Shown: positions 62,430 through 64,000 of the stretch, piece by piece | Layout: every line of letters begins with the position of its first letter | How positions within the stretch are numbered: position 1 is the first letter of the stretch | Source: Castellaniella sp044508625 | GTDB taxonomy: Bacteria > Pseudomonadota > Gammaproteobacteria > Burkholderiales > Burkholderiaceae_B | Reading direction: 5' to 3' | Assembly (NCBI GenBank): GCA_044508625.1 | Contig: JBIQHJ010000007.1 | Span: 49,136 to 113,135 of the forward strand | DNA: 64,000 bases | Program-made: the position numbers and the translations under genes | Notes under the pieces: generated by a model | The model's input: the letters and a program-made list of their open reading frames with translations, nothing else | Told to the model about the DNA's origin: nothing | The model's database searches: none

Positions 62430-62482
62430 GCCGGCATCGTCGGGGGCCGCGCCGGCCTCCCGGAAACCGGAGCCCGCATTCC

Positions 62483-62683
62483 ATGAAAGCCGAATTCATC
62501 GTATCCGACATGAGCTGCAACCATTGCGTCCAGACCATCACCCGCGCGGTGCGGGAACGTTCGCCGGGCGCGGAGGTCCGCGCCGACCTGGCCGCCCATC
62601 GGGTGACCGTCGAGGGCGAGGGCGACGCCGCGGCGATCGAGGCCGCCATTCGCGAGGCCGGCTACGAGGTGCGCGCGGCCTGA
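62483..62683 (+). CDS. copZ: copper chaperone (heavy-metal-associated domain)
   Basis: A 66-residue single HMA domain with the Cu(I) motif MSCNHC (residues 10-15) and the usual beta-alpha-beta-beta-alpha-beta pattern ending IREAGYEVRAA. It carries copper to CopA. It is transcribed divergently from copA-cueR under its own CueR-like promoter. Confidence 0.93.
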   Translation: MKAEFIVSDMSCNHCVQTITRAVRERSPGAEVRADLAAHRVTVEGEGDAAAIEAAIREAGYEVRAA

Positions 62684-62816
62684 GATCCAGTGTCGCGCCC
62701 CGCCGACGGCGGGCGGCGCGGCATTGCCCGCGGGGGCTGCATGGCGCCATCCTCGGGCGGCCACGCATTCGCGGGGTTTCGCAAGCGCAGGCGGGGCCCT
62801 GGCAGGGCCCTGGCTG

Positions 62817-63410
62817 CTAGCGCAGCAAGGGCCGCAAGGCGGCGAGCAGCTCGTCCTGGGATTCGCTGTCCGAGGCCAGCCAGCGCGCGCGGCCCTGCTG
62901 GTCGAAGCAGTAGATCCCGCGGCTGTGCGAGACCTCGTACTGGCCCGGCGACGCGGGGGAGGGCTTCTCGATCTGGTAGGCCACGCGATAGCGGCGCGCG
63001 AGGTCGGCGATGGCCGATTCGCTGCCGGTCAGGCCGATGGCGTGGGGATCGAACTGGTCGACGTAGGCCTGGAGGATGTCGGGCGTGTCCCGGTGCGGGT
63101 CGACGCTGACGAAGAGGATCCGGACCTGGTCGGCCTGCTGCCCGAGGGCCTCGGTCACCTGGGCCAGTTGCGCCATGGTGGTGGGGCAGATGTCGGGGCA
63201 GCTCGCGTAGCCAAAGAACATCAGCACGACCTTGCCGGAAAAATCGTCCTGCGTGATGGTCGCCCCGCCCGCGCCCTGCAGCGTGAACCGGAGGTCGGGG
63301 AGGAAGCCGCGCACCGGATGGACCGCGGCCGCCGCCGTGGCCAGCCCCGCGATCGACAGGCAGAGCGCGGCGGCGCAGCGGGCCAGCAGGCGTCGGATGG
63401 CCGGTCTCAT
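62817..63410 (-). CDS. SCO1/SenC-family copper chaperone
   Basis: A 197-residue exported protein: signal/anchor (LCLSIAGLATAAAA, about 16-29), thioredoxin fold, and the metal site CPDIC (Cys71, Cys75) with a distal His in EVSHSRGIYCF. SCO proteins deliver copper to the CuA site of cytochrome oxidase or serve as thiol oxidoreductases. Its position beside copZ/copA fits copper handling. The start overlaps the upstream oligopeptidase stop (ATGA). Confidence 0.92.
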   Translation of the reverse strand: MRPAIRRLLARCAAALCLSIAGLATAAAAVHPVRGFLPDLRFTLQGAGGATITQDDFSGKVVLMFFGYASCPDICPTTMAQLAQVTEALGQQADQVRILFVSVDPHRDTPDILQAYVDQFDPHAIGLTGSESAIADLARRYRVAYQIEKPSPASPGQYEVSHSRGIYCFDQQGRARWLASDSESQDELLAALRPLLR

Positions 63411-64000
63411 GCCGTCACCAGGCCGCTGTGGCGCAGCAGCGCGTCGATGGTGGGCGGGCGGCCGCGGAAGGCCTCGAAGGACTCGGCCGCGGGGCGTGAT
63501 CCGCCCACGGCGATGATCTCGTCGAGATAGCGCCGGCAGGTCGCCGGATCGAACACGTCGCGCTGCCCGTCCGGGCCCGGGGCCGCGGCCTCCTCGAAGG
63601 CCGCGAAGGCGTCGGCCGACAGGACCTCGGCCCATTTGTAGCTGTAGTACCCGGCGCCGTAGCCGCCGGCGAACAGGTGCGAGAACGCATGCGGGAAACG
63701 CTGCCAGGCCGGCGGGATCAGCAGGGCCACCTCGCGGCGCACGGCGTCCAGCGTGTCGAGCACGCCGGTGATCGACAGGCCCTCGGCCCGGGTGTGGATC
63801 AGCATGTCGAACAGGGCGAACTCGACCTGCCTCAAGGTCTGCAGGCCGCTCTGGAAATTGCGCGCCGCGAGCATCTTGTCGAACAGCTCGCGCGGCAGGG
63901 GCTCGCCGGTCTCGGCGTGCCGCGTCAGCGAGCGCAGCACACCCCATTCCCAGCAGAAGTTTTCCATGAACTGCGAGGGCAGCTCGATGGCGTCCCATTC
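63407..64000 (-). CDS. prlC: M3-family oligopeptidase A, C-terminal part
   Basis: The gene runs off the right edge; 197 C-terminal residues are visible (ELPSQFMENFCWEW, then SHLFAGGYGAGYYSYKWAEVLSADAF and the ending PTIDALLRHSGL). These blocks are typical of oligopeptidase A/thimet-type enzymes, with the GYxAGYYSYxW segment forming part of the substrate pocket. The HExxH zinc motif would lie just beyond the window. It degrades short peptides in the cytosol. Confidence 0.92.
   Translation of the reverse strand, partial: EWDAIELPSQFMENFCWEWGVLRSLTRHAETGEPLPRELFDKMLAARNFQSGLQTLRQVEFALFDMLIHTRAEGLSITGVLDTLDAVRREVALLIPPAWQRFPHAFSHLFAGGYGAGYYSYKWAEVLSADAFAAFEEAAAPGPDGQRDVFDPATCRRYLDEIIAVGGSRPAAESFEAFRGRPPTIDALLRHSGLVTA

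Overview
The window is a dense, high-GC bacterial chromosome segment with no rRNA or tRNA genes that I can see. Gene content and order point to a betaproteobacterium of the Alcaligenaceae (Bordetella/Achromobacter type): surE-pcm-nlpD, gmk-rpoZ-spoT, a BktB-like thiolase beside a spermidine-synthase-like protein, a MexAB-OprM type pump, and a Pseudomonas-style LigD. The family assignment is an inference from gene content, not from a marker phylogeny.

Layout. 1-6.9 kb: end of an NAD(P)HX dehydratase gene, a HAD phosphatase, an unusual in-frame TadA/LD-carboxypeptidase ORF, a 2,5-dioxovalerate-type aldehyde dehydrogenase, an ABC-F ATPase (YbiT) and a YigZ/IMPACT protein. 6.9-15.3 kb: thioredoxin, purine permease, tsaD, plsY, and a tightly packed surE-pcm-nlpD-exonuclease-rlmD operon. 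15.5-25.6 kb: housekeeping genes (argH, glnB, rluF-like, rlmJ, ugpQ, ppiD) and the spoT-rpoZ-gmk operon with a small unknown coupled gene at its head. 25.6-30.8 kb: xthA and the NHEJ pair ku-ligD. The Ku tail is a hexapeptide tandem repeat interrupted by a 100-N assembly gap.

30.8-46.4 kb is the main accessory block, a purine/ureide catabolic island. It has a GntR/FCD regulator, a four-gene BMP-type ABC importer, a class V aminotransferase, a cytosine-deaminase-like amidohydrolase, a membrane urate oxidase with a C-terminal cytochrome c (PuuD), a PuuE allantoinase, an M17 peptidase homologue, a RidA protein, an amidase, a D-2-hydroxyacid dehydrogenase and a GlcG/HbpS protein. Many of these genes overlap or abut. 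Six copies of a TTTTGnATnCAAAA palindrome occur only in the two promoter regions and at the regulator start codon, which suggests one FCD regulon. Several members have no defined role in the known urate pathway, and the usual middle enzymes (HIU hydrolase, OHCU decarboxylase, allantoate-degrading enzymes) are absent here. This is the best candidate for undescribed biology.

46.4-64 kb: bktB thiolase and a spermidine-synthase-like gene, a TrpXYZ-type ABC importer with an internal hairpin and a very strong terminal hairpin, a TetR regulator followed by an RND efflux operon (adaptor-pump-outer membrane channel) that runs into pdxJ and a nitroreductase, then a copper module (cueR-copA and divergent copZ, both with 19-bp-spacer MerR-type promoters), an SCO protein and the C-terminal part of an M3 oligopeptidase.

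A recurrent oddity is short tandem repeats at the 3' ends of genes. Some are in frame (Ku, CueR, adaptor and channel tails), and others fill the gaps between convergent genes (6.9, 15.4 and 21.9 kb).
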